64,000 nucleotides of DNA from Cellvibrio zantedeschiae (GCF_014652535.1 NZ_BMYZ01000002.1:434001-498000); one strand, 5' to 3'. Positions 18,698-28,698 are shown, counted from the first letter of the stretch. Program-made: numbers and translations. Notes: generated by a model not told the origin, from the sequence alone.

Positions 18698-19027
18698 TTA
18701 TTGAGTTTGGATGACATCACCGCCAATCGGCAGCGCTTGTTCAATCGCACTCACATACACCCAGCCCGAAATACCATCGCCAATTTTTCCGGCTAATCGA
18801 ATGATGTTTGCAATGGTGTCCACTTCATTGTCATCGCACGCAATGGATAATTTTGCTTCAGAAATAACGAGCCTTGCTTCCGCTGAATACACGCGCTCAA
18901 ATTCATCGAGCGGCGTCAGTGTCCCGCGCACGTCTTGTAAAATAAGATTGCGATAACCTGCATCGTTTAACGCATCCACTACCGCATTGACTTTCACATG
19001 ATGTAAAAACGCTGTGATTAATTTCAT
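18698..19027 (-). CDS. PII-like protein of a metal-efflux operon
   Basis: A 109-residue protein with the PII/ferredoxin-like fold pattern: an N-terminal strand (KLITAFLHHVKVNAVVDALN), a central T-loop-like region (RGTLTPLDEFERVYSAEARL) and C-terminal GKIGDGISGWVYVS. GKIGDG is typical of PII proteins. PII-like proteins without nitrogen-control function occur in czcCBA/cusCBA operons; the ligand is unknown here. It follows the czcA stop by 58 nt on the same strand. Confidence 0.8.
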   Translation of the reverse strand: MKLITAFLHHVKVNAVVDALNDAGYRNLILQDVRGTLTPLDEFERVYSAEARLVISEAKLSIACDDNEVDTIANIIRLAGKIGDGISGWVYVSAIEQALPIGGDVIQTQ

Positions 19028-19085
19028 GATCTTTACGCCTCGTAAGCCAACCGTTTGCCTTGACGCAAACGGTTGGAGGTGATGG

Positions 19086-22000
19086 TTAGTGTTTGGAGCG
19101 ATACGCCATGCGATAAAGCCCTGGTAATACCAGCAGTGTTAACAAGGTGGATGAAATAATGCCGCCAATGACGACGGTCGCGAGTGGCCGTTGCACTTCG
19201 GCACCGGTACCGGTGTTTAACGCCATGGGTAAGAATCCGAGTGCAGCTACCAGAGCAACCATCAGGATCGGACGCAACCGCATCATTGCACCTTCGCTAA
19301 TCGCTGTGTCGATGCTTTGGCCTTGCTGCAAGCCATCGCGAAACGCAGACACCATCATCACGCCAGTGAGCACCGCCACACCGGATAAAGTGATAAAACC
19401 AACACCTGCGGTAATCGATAATGGAATGCCGCAAATCCACAATGAAATCACGCCACCCGTGAGTGCCAGAGGCACGCCACTAAATACCAACGCAGCATCT
19501 TTTGCAGAACCAAAGGTCATCATCAGCAATGCAAAAATCGCCAGCAGTGTCATGGGCACGAGTAAGGTCAATCGTTTTGAAGCCGATTGCAGCTGCTCGA
19601 AGGTGCCTCCGTAATGCACCCAATAACCGGGCGGCAATTTGACTTGCTGTTCAATTTTTTGTTGAACCTCAGTAACAAAACCACCTAAATCGCGATCTTT
19701 CACATTGGCACTTACTACCAAACGGCGCTTGCCATTTTCACGGCTGATTTGGTTGGCTCCAGGAGCAATATTTAATTTCGCAACTTCACCCAGCGGAACA
19801 TAGCCACCTTCATCCAATGGGATTGGCAAACGAGCCAATGCCGTAAGATCGTTGCGCAATTTTTCCGGCAAACGCACCACAATATCAAAGCGTTTATCGC
19901 CATCAAAAATTTGCCCGGCATCTTCACCACCGGTGGCAATCGACAAAGTTTCCTGCACATCGGTCATGTTCAATCCATAACGCAGTAACGCTGGACGAAT
20001 GGCTTCCACCGATAAAATGGGCAAGCCATCCACTTGCTCAACCTTCACACCATCAGCACCTTTGATACCGTTCAGCACAGCGGCAATTTGATTACCGGAT
20101 GCGAGCAACTGCTCAAGGTCATCGCCATAAATTTTAATGCCGAGGTCAGAGCGCACACCGGAAATTAATTCATTAAAGCGCAGTTGAATGGGCTGGCTGA
20201 TTTCGTACGCATTGCCCGGTACTTGAGCCAGCTTTGCTTCGATATCTTCCAAAATTTCTGGTTTGGATCTATGCGGTTCAGGCCAATCCTTTTTATCTTT
20301 CAGCATCACATAGCCGTCCGAAATATTCGGCCCCATGGGATCGCTCGCGACTTCAGCAGTACCCACACGTGCAAAGAACGTTTTCACTTCCGGCACTTGC
20401 ATGACCGCGTGCTCAACTTGAAATTGCATCTCCAGAGATTGGGTTAAGCTGGTGCCAGGAATGCGCAACGCTTGCACAGCAACATCGCCTTCATCGAGAT
20501 TAGGAATAAATTCTGTGCCCATGCGTGTCGCAATAAAACCGGAGAGCAGAATAAAGACCACAGCACCACCGAGAATCGGTAAGCGCAAACGCAATGCAAT
20601 ATCGAGAACGCGGGTGTATCCCTGTTTGGCTTTGCGCACGACAATATTGTCTTTTTCTTCGATGTGACCTGTTAGCAACAGCGCTACCGCCGCAGGTACA
20701 AATGTCAGTGACAAGATCAATGCCGCGATCAATGCCATAATTACCGTTGTGGCCATAGGTGCGAACATTTTTCCTTCGACACCCGTGAGCGCAAGGATCG
20801 GTAAGTTCACCAGAATCACGACAAGCACGCTGATTAAACTCGGCGTAAAGACTTCGCGTGTTGCACTGAAGACGACTTGAAAACGCTCATCCAAATTTAA
20901 GTTTCGGTTTAAATGATGTTGTCGTCCCGCTAGCCGCATAATGCAGTTTTCAACAATGATGACCGCACCGTCCACAATCAGACCAAAATCCAATGCGCCT
21001 AAACTCATTAAATTTGCGCTGACTTTTGCGTGTACCATGCCGGTCATTAACATCAACATCGACAGTGGAATTACCATGGCCGTCAGTAACGCTGCGCGCA
21101 CATTACCGAGCATGGCCAACAACACGATCACAACCAGAATCGCACCTTCGAGTAAATTCTTTTGCACAGTTGCAATGGTTTTATTCACAAGAATCGTGCG
21201 GTCGTAAACCGGTTCAGCCGTTACACCTTGTGGAAGGGTTTTATTAATTTCCACGAGCTTGGCGGACACAGCTTCAGATACAGTTCGGCTATTGCCACCG
21301 AGCAGCATGACCGCCGTACCTAATACAGTTTCTTCACCATCGCGTGTAGCAGCGCCGGTGCGTAATTGTTTACCAAAACTGACTTCCGCTACATCGCGAA
21401 TCGTCACGGGTAACTTGCCGCGATGCGCCAGAATAATTTGCTCGATGGAAGGAATATCACTGACCTGACCCGGCGCGCGAATTAAATATTGCTCGCCGTT
21501 TTTTTCGATATAACCTGCGCCGACACTGACATTATTTTTCTTGAGCGCTTCAACCACATGCTCAAAAGTAACGCCGTAAGCCAATAATTTTGCAGGGTTC
21601 GGTGTGATATGAAATTGCTTTTCATAACCACCAATGGTGTTGATTTCTGTTACGCCTGGTACCAGTCGCAATTGCGGACGAATCACCCAATCTTGCAAGG
21701 TACGCAATGCGGTTGCATCGTAGGCTTGGCCATTGGATTGACGCGCTTTATTATCAGCGTGTACCGCGTAATGGAAAATCTCACCTAAGCCGGTAGCCAC
21801 CGGCCCCATGCCGGGTTCAATACCTTGCGGCATTTGGCTTTTTGCTTGCTGCAAGCGTTCGTTGATAAGATTACGCGCAAAATAAATGTCCGTACCGTCT
21901 TTAAACACAACGGTGACTTGCGATAACGCATAACGAGACAGTGAACGTGTTTCTTCCACATTCGGTAAACCGGCAATAGCCACTTCCACCAAATAGGTAA

Positions 22001-22193
22001 TACGTTGCTCAACTTCCAGCGGTGAATATCCGGGTGCTTCAGTATTGATTTGCACTTGTACGTTAGTGATATCGGGTACTGCATCAATCGGTAAACGCTG
22101 GTAATTCCAGAGTCCGATAGCGGCAACCACTAACACTAAAAATAATACTAACCATCGGCGTGCAATGGAAAATTTAAGGAGTGCATCAATCAT
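19086..22193 (-). CDS. czcA: CzcA, HME-RND heavy-metal efflux transporter
   Basis: Proton-driven inner-membrane RND pump for Co2+/Zn2+/Cd2+, working with the adjacent CzcB and CzcC to span the envelope. The 1035-residue protein carries DFGLIVDGAVIIVEN near residue 400, the TM4 signature of the divalent-cation (CzcA) group of HME-RND pumps, and two large periplasmic loops. The ATG follows GGAGAC. It is full length for the family. Confidence 0.95.
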   Translation of the reverse strand: MIDALLKFSIARRWLVLFLVLVVAAIGLWNYQRLPIDAVPDITNVQVQINTEAPGYSPLEVEQRITYLVEVAIAGLPNVEETRSLSRYALSQVTVVFKDGTDIYFARNLINERLQQAKSQMPQGIEPGMGPVATGLGEIFHYAVHADNKARQSNGQAYDATALRTLQDWVIRPQLRLVPGVTEINTIGGYEKQFHITPNPAKLLAYGVTFEHVVEALKKNNVSVGAGYIEKNGEQYLIRAPGQVSDIPSIEQIILAHRGKLPVTIRDVAEVSFGKQLRTGAATRDGEETVLGTAVMLLGGNSRTVSEAVSAKLVEINKTLPQGVTAEPVYDRTILVNKTIATVQKNLLEGAILVVIVLLAMLGNVRAALLTAMVIPLSMLMLMTGMVHAKVSANLMSLGALDFGLIVDGAVIIVENCIMRLAGRQHHLNRNLNLDERFQVVFSATREVFTPSLISVLVVILVNLPILALTGVEGKMFAPMATTVIMALIAALILSLTFVPAAVALLLTGHIEEKDNIVVRKAKQGYTRVLDIALRLRLPILGGAVVFILLSGFIATRMGTEFIPNLDEGDVAVQALRIPGTSLTQSLEMQFQVEHAVMQVPEVKTFFARVGTAEVASDPMGPNISDGYVMLKDKKDWPEPHRSKPEILEDIEAKLAQVPGNAYEISQPIQLRFNELISGVRSDLGIKIYGDDLEQLLASGNQIAAVLNGIKGADGVKVEQVDGLPILSVEAIRPALLRYGLNMTDVQETLSIATGGEDAGQIFDGDKRFDIVVRLPEKLRNDLTALARLPIPLDEGGYVPLGEVAKLNIAPGANQISRENGKRRLVVSANVKDRDLGGFVTEVQQKIEQQVKLPPGYWVHYGGTFEQLQSASKRLTLLVPMTLLAIFALLMMTFGSAKDAALVFSGVPLALTGGVISLWICGIPLSITAGVGFITLSGVAVLTGVMMVSAFRDGLQQGQSIDTAISEGAMMRLRPILMVALVAALGFLPMALNTGTGAEVQRPLATVVIGGIISSTLLTLLVLPGLYRMAYRSKH

Positions 22194-22250
22194 GATGATG
22201 TCTCCTTGGAAATTATTTCACTTGCGCTTGAATTAAAAACGATGCAGAAA

Positions 22251-23243
22251 TTATTCATGTTCAGCACCGTCCTTACCCAGTTCAGCTTTAATGATAAAAC
22301 TGTTTTTACTGGCATAGGTTTCACCGGCTTTAACACCGGCTAAGACTTCAGTGAATTCACCATCGGTGCGGCCAAGTTTTACAGGGCGTGGTTCAAAACC
22401 CTCTTTTTCTTTTACGAATACGACTTGTTTGCCTTCGTGGTCTTGTAGCGCTTCATTGCGAATTGCTAACGCCACTGATTTTTTTGCCATCATTACATCA
22501 GCGTTAACAAAGAGTCCGGGTGTCCATTGGCGCTCTGCATTGTTTAACAGCACGCGCGCACTCAAGGATTGATTGCCACTGGTACCCAGTGCCGCCACAG
22601 AAACAATTTCACCTTCACCCGTTACGTCATTCGCAGGATTACCAATACGGACAGCTTGACCAACATGGATCTTGCCTGCATCGCGCGGGAAAACAGCAAC
22701 GTCAATCCACACGGTGGAAAGATCCACAATCACAAATGCGGTTTTATCATTGGTTTGCTCACCGACATTGATATTTCTTTCAGCAACAACACCGTTTAAT
22801 GCAGACGTAATTGAATAGGTTTTAAGGCTTTCATTACTTTCAATGGTCGCCAAGGTTTCGCCTTCGCGAACGCTATCACCCACTTTTTTATTCACACTGC
22901 GAACAGTGCCAACAAAGCGTGCGCCAACACGTTGTACTTTTTCACCGTTAGCTTCAACAGTGCCGTAAAACGCCAAGGTTTCGTGGATGCTTGCTGGCCC
23001 GACTTTCGCCAGTTCAATCGCCGCCGTTTTTAATTGAGCATCAGACAGTGATGCGGATTTTTCTTCATGCTCTTCGTGTTCTTCATCACCATGCGCTTTT
23101 TGCTGCGTTGCAGGTGGTGTTTTAGATTCTTCTTTTGCAGCATTCGCTACTGCAATTCCAATCATCGCAATGATCACAAGGCTTAATTGCAACACGCTTT
23201 TTACAGACAGTTTTTTTGTAATGGTTTCTAAAAATAATTTCAT
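22251..23243 (-). CDS. czcB: CzcB, RND periplasmic adaptor
   Basis: Membrane-fusion subunit of the CzcCBA pump. The 330-residue product has an N-terminal membrane anchor (VLQLSLVIIAMIGIAVANAA), a His/Glu-rich segment (HGDEEHEEHEEKSA) likely to bind metal, then barrel-sandwich and beta-barrel domains (GTVRSVNKKVGDSVREGETL, LNGVVAERNINVGEQ). Its start overlaps the czcC stop by 4 nt. Confidence 0.92.
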   Translation of the reverse strand: MKLFLETITKKLSVKSVLQLSLVIIAMIGIAVANAAKEESKTPPATQQKAHGDEEHEEHEEKSASLSDAQLKTAAIELAKVGPASIHETLAFYGTVEANGEKVQRVGARFVGTVRSVNKKVGDSVREGETLATIESNESLKTYSITSALNGVVAERNINVGEQTNDKTAFVIVDLSTVWIDVAVFPRDAGKIHVGQAVRIGNPANDVTGEGEIVSVAALGTSGNQSLSARVLLNNAERQWTPGLFVNADVMMAKKSVALAIRNEALQDHEGKQVVFVKEKEGFEPRPVKLGRTDGEFTEVLAGVKAGETYASKNSFIIKAELGKDGAEHE

Positions 23244-24541
23244 GGGGCGACCTCGGAATGTTGTGCGGTAGTGGCTGTGCCACTGAGTCGTTCAATTTCA
23301 GCGCGCAGTAAATGCGCATTAGCAGCGGCATCAATCAATGCAGCTTCTGCTTCGAGTAATTCGTGCTGGGCGGTGCTGAGTTCGAGGTAGCCATAACGTC
23401 CCTTATCAAAAGCGGCGCGCGTACCACTCACCGCTTTTTTCAATTGGGGAATGACATCGTTGCGTAAACTTGTCACTTCAAAGATCGCTGCCTGGCGCTC
23501 TTGATAGAGTCCGACTACTTGCGCACGAAGTTGCAGCAAAGCTGTCTCACGTTCGTTATCAACGCCCAAGCGATTTGCTTTGGCTGTAGCGACTTCACCG
23601 GCAGCTCGGCTTCCACCAAACAGCGGCACACTAACGCCGACAACCAGAGCTGAATCTTTGCTGGCTTGTAAGCGGCGTATACCAGCATTCCATTCAAGGT
23701 CAGCTTTGCGTTGGCTTAACGCCAAGCGCAACTCGGCATCGCGCAAACGTGTTTCGCTGGCAAAGAGTTGAACATCGGGATTATTGGCAAGACCATTCAG
23801 CAAATCGTTAAGTGAAGGAGAATCACCGAGGTTTAGTAGATCGGCATTCACCGACGTAAACGAGGGTTCGGTGACCGCCCACAACGCAGACAGTTTGATT
23901 TTGGCAGTATCAAAACCCAGTTCGGCCTGACGCAATTCAATCGCCATGCGCGACTGGTTCGCTTGCGCGCGAGCGAGTTCTGCATCCGGTGTATTACCCG
24001 CATCAACGCGACGTTTAATGGACTGGGTGGTTTCAGTCGCCAAGGCCAAGGTGGACTGTTGCAGGGTAAGATGTTGTTGGGCCGTGGCAACTTCAATAAA
24101 CCGGCGAGTAACCTCGGCCAATAAATCCAGCTCAACAATACGTTGTTCAACGGCCAAGGCCTGTTGGCGTTCGGTAACAACACCCATGCGCGCATCGCGC
24201 TTATCCCCCAACTCAATCACGGAGGATAAGGCGAGCGTAAGCTCAGCACCTTTAGTGCCTTTGTAATCACCGCTGCCTGCGGCGTTTTCCAACGTGGTGC
24301 CTAGCCGCATGGCTGGTTTTAACCCGGCAGTTTGCAATTCACCTTCCAGTGCCTGGCGACGAAATTGAAAACTGCTGAGTTGTGGGTTGCGCGCAAGTGT
24401 TGCCGTAATGGCATCGCGCAATGACAATTTACTGGTGGGAATACTATTTGTATCTGCCGCGGTTTGGGCAGCTACGGGTAAAACAAACGAACAAGACAAT
24501 AAGGTCGCAATCAGTGCGAACCTGATTCGAAAAAAAGACAT
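23240..24541 (-). CDS. czcC: CzcC, TolC-family outer-membrane channel
   Basis: Outer-membrane efflux protein of the CzcCBA system. The product has a signal peptide (FFRIRFALIATLLSCSFVLPVAAQ) and the long helical TolC/OEP repeat organisation. I start it at the ATG at 24541, 7 nt after GGAG; an upstream TTG overlaps that ribosome site. It is the only outer-membrane factor in the window and might also serve the CusBA pair at 39076-43712, which lacks a CusC. Confidence 0.9.
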   Translation of the reverse strand: MSFFRIRFALIATLLSCSFVLPVAAQTAADTNSIPTSKLSLRDAITATLARNPQLSSFQFRRQALEGELQTAGLKPAMRLGTTLENAAGSGDYKGTKGAELTLALSSVIELGDKRDARMGVVTERQQALAVEQRIVELDLLAEVTRRFIEVATAQQHLTLQQSTLALATETTQSIKRRVDAGNTPDAELARAQANQSRMAIELRQAELGFDTAKIKLSALWAVTEPSFTSVNADLLNLGDSPSLNDLLNGLANNPDVQLFASETRLRDAELRLALSQRKADLEWNAGIRRLQASKDSALVVGVSVPLFGGSRAAGEVATAKANRLGVDNERETALLQLRAQVVGLYQERQAAIFEVTSLRNDVIPQLKKAVSGTRAAFDKGRYGYLELSTAQHELLEAEAALIDAAANAHLLRAEIERLSGTATTAQHSEVAP

Positions 24542-24624
24542 GATGAACTCCAACTAATGCGCAGGTGCGCAAACACATCATCGCCATATCGCAAAGCAAT
24601 AAGGACTGATGACAGCGGAAAGAT

Positions 24625-24999
24625 TTAGTGGGAGTGGGCTGGTGGAGCGCGAAGTGGTGGACGAAGACCGGTGATGGTTAACCAGGTTGAGGGGGTATTG
24701 AAATAGGTAAAGTTCTGGCCACCAACCAAAGGCCAGATGATTAGCAGCAATAGAGCCGCTGCGAGGAACGGTAAATCAAGGCTGAACAATTTCAGGAAGG
24801 TCATTTCCATGGGCTTGCTATCGAAGTCCTTGTGGCCGTCTTCACCGTCGCCGTGGTCATGGCTCCCGAGCAGGTCAAAATGCACGGAAACGGGAGGTTC
24901 CTGACCATCTAAACAATAGTGCCCGTGCATACCGGTCATGCTGGCAAATAGCCAGATGAGCAATATCAGCAAAGTCCTTTGTTTCCGGTTTAGACGCAT
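24625..24999 (-). CDS. CzcI-like small His-rich membrane protein
   Basis: A 124-residue protein with two membrane segments (TLLILLIWLFASMTGMHGHY, LFSLDLPFLAAALLLLIIWPLV) and an intervening Asp/His-rich segment (GSHDHGDGEDGHKD). Small proteins of this form precede czcCBA operons and are named CzcI; their role in control or metal handling is unclear. Position directly upstream of czcC supports the comparison. Confidence 0.65.
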   Translation of the reverse strand: MRLNRKQRTLLILLIWLFASMTGMHGHYCLDGQEPPVSVHFDLLGSHDHGDGEDGHKDFDSKPMEMTFLKLFSLDLPFLAAALLLLIIWPLVGGQNFTYFNTPSTWLTITGLRPPLRAPPAHSH

Positions 25000-25026
25000 A
25001 CGCCGCTATTTCCACATTCGACCTAA

Positions 25027-26949
25027 TCAGGTCACCGCTTTGGATGATGAGGGCTGGTTATTCAAATAATAACCCACCATGGCCAGAACTGCGACTATGA
25101 CTTGGGCCAGGACGGATTCTACAGTTGGGAATATCCCCAACAAGGATATTCGTGGAACAGGGATTGAATGAATATTGAGAATCCCGGCTTCCTGGAAACC
25201 AGCTATCCCTTTACCCGCCAATACGACTGCCAGCACGGCCACAAGGATGGAACTCACTGATAGGAAGCGACCGATGGGAAGACGCTTGCTGTAGCGCAAC
25301 ATCCAAACCGCCAGCACCAGGAGCAACAGCAATCCAACGATCAACCCCAAGGTTAACGCAAAATGATTGCCTTCCTGCCATAGCGCGGCGTAAAACAAGA
25401 TGGTCTCGAAGACTTCGCGGTAAACCGCGATAAAGGACAACCCGAACAGTACATAGGCTGAACGTTTTTTGAGGGAGCCCGTGAGCTTTGCATTGAAATA
25501 CTCCTGCCAACGTCCGGCAACACTCTTACGGTGCATCCACATACCGACACCAAGCAATACAAGCGCCGCAAATAACGAAGAGAAGCCTTCGGTTAATTCA
25601 CGGCTCGCGCCACTGACGCCGATCAAATAAGTAGCCACCGCCCACGTTACAGCGCCCGCTACGAGCGCGCCGATCCACCCAGCGTGCACGTAAGGTAATT
25701 GGTCTTCGCGTGCAGTCTTGCCCAGGAAGGCCAGCATCGTGACAACCATCAGTAAGGCCTCCAAGCCTTCGCGCAACAGGATCGTTAAGCTTCCTACGAA
25801 GGTAGTCGTTGGGCTTGCCTCCGATGCGGACAACAGCAGCTCAGCTTTATCAAGGACAGCGTTGACTGCTGCCAGCTGAGTCGTCAGTTTTTGCGTTTCG
25901 ACGTTTTCGGTAACCATGGTGCGATAAGTGCTCATAGCCGTTTCCAGCTCGGTACGTATGCCGGAATCCCGCGTCGCGATAGTGGGTTCAACCGGCTCAA
26001 CACCATCCAGGTAAGCAGATAAGGCAAGATCGCGTGCAGCAGTTTTGTTACCTGCCGTAAACGCGGCATAGCTTTCGTGTAAGCGGAGTTTGGCAAGTGT
26101 CAGGCCTTGGCCACGGGCAAGCGCTGCTTTATCGACATGATTGCGTAGGTAGGCCAGCACGGGTCGCGCATCATCGCCAATACGAGTGGCCAGCTCAACC
26201 TGCGTCATACCGGCGAGTGCATCAATATTGGGGATTTGTGCGCGGATGGCGTCTGAACCGTTCCACAGTGATTTACCAGCTTCTTGATCAGCAACGGAAA
26301 AAGCCAATTGGCTTACGTAAAAAGCTAATGCCCAGCGGTCTGCTTCGGGCAGCGCGGTAAAACCCACCATAGGTGTGCCTTCGATACCTTGGGTGATGAT
26401 CTGCTGGAGAGCAAATGGGCTGCGCTGCGCTGCGCGCACAGGGTCCGCAAAGGCAATTGGCGGCGTCGGTAAATTTGCGGCAAGCGGACCATCCCCATGC
26501 CCGTTCAAGCCGTGACAGGCAGCGCAATTTTCTTGATAAAGTTGTTTCGCTTTGGCTGTATCAATGTGCACTGGTGGTGTGGACGCCACGGGATAGGCTT
26601 GTAGTAAATGGTTAGCCAGTGCCCGCGCGGCGGTACCTACGGATTCCGGGGACTCCATTGCGTTAATCCGAGTGGCGAGGTCATCGGCGGCTGCAACCAA
26701 CTCTGCTTTGTGCTCATTGGCCTCAAGCTGGGTGATTTTCTGCTTAGCCGTTTGGGCGAACTCTTTCATTTCCTCAAATTCGGATTCCTTCAATACTTGG
26801 CCGTTCTGTACAGCACCGGCGTAATCCACGGAAAGATAGTCCAGGAGCTGCCAGGTTTGGCGAACAGCGTGTTCGTCTGCAAAGACCTGCTGAGCACAAC
26901 ATAGAAAAGAAATGAGCCAAAAGAGGCGAAATTTGAAGGAGATAGTCAC
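25027..26949 (-). CDS. pbrT: PbrT-like FTR1 permease fused to cytochrome c
   Basis: A 640-residue membrane protein. After a signal peptide (FRLFWLISFLCCAQQVFA) comes a periplasmic part with a c-type haem site CAACHG near residue 144, followed by an FTR1-type permease with two RExxE motifs, REGLEALL near 393 and REVFETILF near 516. FTR1-family proteins import Fe; PbrT members import Pb2+ in lead-resistance operons. The start codon is GTG at 26949. Location between CDF/CadR and czc genes favours the PbrT-type role, which remains an inference. Confidence 0.85.
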   Translation of the reverse strand: MTISFKFRLFWLISFLCCAQQVFADEHAVRQTWQLLDYLSVDYAGAVQNGQVLKESEFEEMKEFAQTAKQKITQLEANEHKAELVAAADDLATRINAMESPESVGTAARALANHLLQAYPVASTPPVHIDTAKAKQLYQENCAACHGLNGHGDGPLAANLPTPPIAFADPVRAAQRSPFALQQIITQGIEGTPMVGFTALPEADRWALAFYVSQLAFSVADQEAGKSLWNGSDAIRAQIPNIDALAGMTQVELATRIGDDARPVLAYLRNHVDKAALARGQGLTLAKLRLHESYAAFTAGNKTAARDLALSAYLDGVEPVEPTIATRDSGIRTELETAMSTYRTMVTENVETQKLTTQLAAVNAVLDKAELLLSASEASPTTTFVGSLTILLREGLEALLMVVTMLAFLGKTAREDQLPYVHAGWIGALVAGAVTWAVATYLIGVSGASRELTEGFSSLFAALVLLGVGMWMHRKSVAGRWQEYFNAKLTGSLKKRSAYVLFGLSFIAVYREVFETILFYAALWQEGNHFALTLGLIVGLLLLLVLAVWMLRYSKRLPIGRFLSVSSILVAVLAVVLAGKGIAGFQEAGILNIHSIPVPRISLLGIFPTVESVLAQVIVAVLAMVGYYLNNQPSSSKAVT

Positions 26950-26991
26950 TCGATAATCCAGATGTAAGTTATAAATATTTGTTGATGGGAA

Positions 26992-27627
26992 TCAGTGACA
27001 ACCACTGCCGCAGCAGGCTGGTTTTGCAATTTCACGTAGCTCAGCCTTGGCTTCGCGCAAAATTGAAATGGCACCGCGTAGCACCACAGCCACAATGACG
27101 CAACCGATAGCGACATCGGGCCAGCGAACATTGAGCCACCATACCAATACACCGCTGACAATAACGCCCAGGTTGGCAATCGCATCGTTTGCTGAAAAGA
27201 TCCAACTGGCTCGCATGTGAACTTCGCCATCACGATGCTTATGGATTAATGCCAAACAGGTCAAATTGGCAACCAGCGCGACTGAGCCCATACCCATCAT
27301 CAATACCGAAACGGGCTCACTGCCAAAGACGATGCGGCGGCCAATATCGACAGCCATCAAGATACAAATGGCGAGTTGAAAGTAACCACTTGCCAAAGCT
27401 GCATTGGCTTTGTCTTTTGCGGCGCGACCTACGGCATACAATCCTATGCCATATACAATCGCATCAGCCAACATATCGAGCGAGTCCGCAACCAAGGCCG
27501 TTGACTGGGCGATCCAGCCCACACCGAATTCGAGAAAAAACATAGTCGCATTGATCGCTAGCAACCAATAGAGCACTTTTTTTTGGGCGTCATTGGTCAC
27601 TTCAAATTCACATCCGCAATCGCTCAT
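26992..27627 (-). CDS. CDF-family cation transporter
   Basis: A 211-residue cation-diffusion-facilitator consisting only of the membrane domain, with about five or six helices and DSLDMLADAIVYGIGL as the conserved TM2 metal-site helix. Cys-rich ends (MSDCGCEFE and PACCGSGCH) may bind metal in place of the missing cytoplasmic domain. It is read divergently from cadR through the CadR-type operator, and heads the metal operon running down to cadA. Confidence 0.85.
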   Translation of the reverse strand: MSDCGCEFEVTNDAQKKVLYWLLAINATMFFLEFGVGWIAQSTALVADSLDMLADAIVYGIGLYAVGRAAKDKANAALASGYFQLAICILMAVDIGRRIVFGSEPVSVLMMGMGSVALVANLTCLALIHKHRDGEVHMRASWIFSANDAIANLGVIVSGVLVWWLNVRWPDVAIGCVIVAVVLRGAISILREAKAELREIAKPACCGSGCH

Positions 27628-27660
27628 ACTTAACCCTTGCGCAAAATCTGTAGGGAGGAG

Positions 27661-27691
27661 ACTATAAACCCTATAGTTGCTATAGGGTCAA
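27661..27691 (-). promoter_or_regulatory. CadR/PbrR-type operator and 19-bp-spaced promoter
   Basis: A perfect dyad ACCCTATAG-TTG-CTATAGGGT occupies 27668-27688. On the minus strand TTGACC (27691-27686) and TATAGT (27666-27661) are separated by exactly 19 bp, the over-long spacer that MerR-family activators untwist on metal binding. This drives the CDF-pbrT-czc-cad genes and lies 15 bp from the divergent regulator start. Confidence 0.93.
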
Positions 27692-27703
27692 TGAGGCTGA
27701 CAC

Positions 27704-28096
27704 ATGAAAATAGGCGCGCTCGCTACCAAAACGGGTTTATCCATCCAGACGATTCGTTACTACGAAAAGGAAAATATTTTGCACGAGCCCTCTCGCAACG
27801 ATGCTAATTACCGTTTGTATGACGATGAGGCTGTTCGCCAATTGGTGTTTGTAAAGCACTGCCGTAACCTGGGGCTTACCCTCGACGAGATCCGGGCGCT
27901 TATTCGCTACAAAGAGAGGCCGGACGAAGGATGTGCGCAGGTAAACCGTATTGTTGAAGCTCACCTGCTGGAAGTAGATAAACGATTAGCAGAGCTTACC
28001 GATTTACGCGCTCAACTAGCCCAACTGCGCACCTCCTGCGCCGACAACCTTACCGCGAAAGACTGCGGCATATTGCGCAAGCTTTCTGAATCTTGA
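27704..28096 (+). CDS. cadR: CadR/PbrR-type MerR-family regulator
   Basis: Metal-sensing activator for Cd2+/Pb2+/Zn2+. The 130-residue protein has the MerR helix-turn-helix (GALATKTGLSIQTIRYYEKE) and dimerisation helix, with Cys residues in RPDEGCAQVNRI and near the C-terminus (LRTSCADNLTAKDCG), matching the CadR/PbrR metal site. It is transcribed away from the operator at 27668-27688 and probably regulates itself. Confidence 0.92.
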   Translation: MKIGALATKTGLSIQTIRYYEKENILHEPSRNDANYRLYDDEAVRQLVFVKHCRNLGLTLDEIRALIRYKERPDEGCAQVNRIVEAHLLEVDKRLAELTDLRAQLAQLRTSCADNLTAKDCGILRKLSES

Positions 28097-28207
28097 GCAA
28101 CAAGGCCTATTATTTCCTACCTTCTTGTATCGCTAAAACCGTCGTGACGGAACTTTGTAAGGGCTGCCAATTGGGTAGCGCATTTTCCTCACTACGGAGT
28201 TTTTCCT

Positions 28208-28327
28208 ATGCAATTTATTTTATTCACCTGTGAAGGCTATCGTGTTGTTATCGAATGTATTGAACCCCACTGGTATTGGCGGGTGGAAGTCTTCGATCAA
28301 AACGACCAGCTTGTTGCTAAGGGCTAA
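28208..28327 (+). CDS. Possible 39-residue small protein
   Basis: An ATG behind CGGAG opens a 39-codon frame: MQFILFTCEGYRVVIECIEP then HWYWRVEVFDQNDQLVAKG. It has alternating hydrophobic residues like a small beta sheet. It lies in the gap between cadR and the converging ynfA-like gene and is too short for usual gene calling. Function unknown. Confidence 0.45.
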   Translation: MQFILFTCEGYRVVIECIEPHWYWRVEVFDQNDQLVAKG

Positions 28328-28371
28328 AATAGCTGCCCAGGGATGGGCCACGCTAGGGGTATTCGACCACG

Positions 28372-28698
28372 TTATTGGAGCTTCCAGCCAGCAACAATAA
28401 TCGACATTCCCAAGAGAGCAACACCGGCACCTATCCAATCGTAAAACGATAAGCTCACGCCATCCACCACCCGCAACCATACCAGCGCCGTTGCCACATA
28501 CACACCTCCGTAGGCAGCGTAAACACGCCCACTCGCTGCCGGGTGCAGTGTCAACAACCATACAAATAGAGCAAGACTGACGGCTGCTGGTAATAGGAGC
28601 CACATTGATCCGCCTTTGCGCAGCCACAGATAAGGCAAGAAGCAGCCGATAATTTCTGCCAATGCAGTAGCGATAAATAGCAGTGTTGTTTTAAGCAT
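28372..28698 (-). CDS. YnfA/UPF0060 family membrane protein
   Basis: A 108-residue four-helix membrane protein with the family hallmarks [40 protein letters not shown] and [15 protein letters not shown]. The family is related to small multidrug transporters and is often found beside metal-resistance genes. The Met at 28698 gives the usual N-terminus ([15 protein letters not shown]) and overlaps the end of the merR-like gene by 8 nt. Confidence 0.88.
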   Translation of the reverse strand: MLKTTLLFIATALAEIIGCFLPYLWLRKGGSMWLLLPAAVSLALFVWLLTLHPAASGRVYAAYGGVYVATALVWLRVVDGVSLSFYDWIGAGVALLGMSIIVAGWKLQ

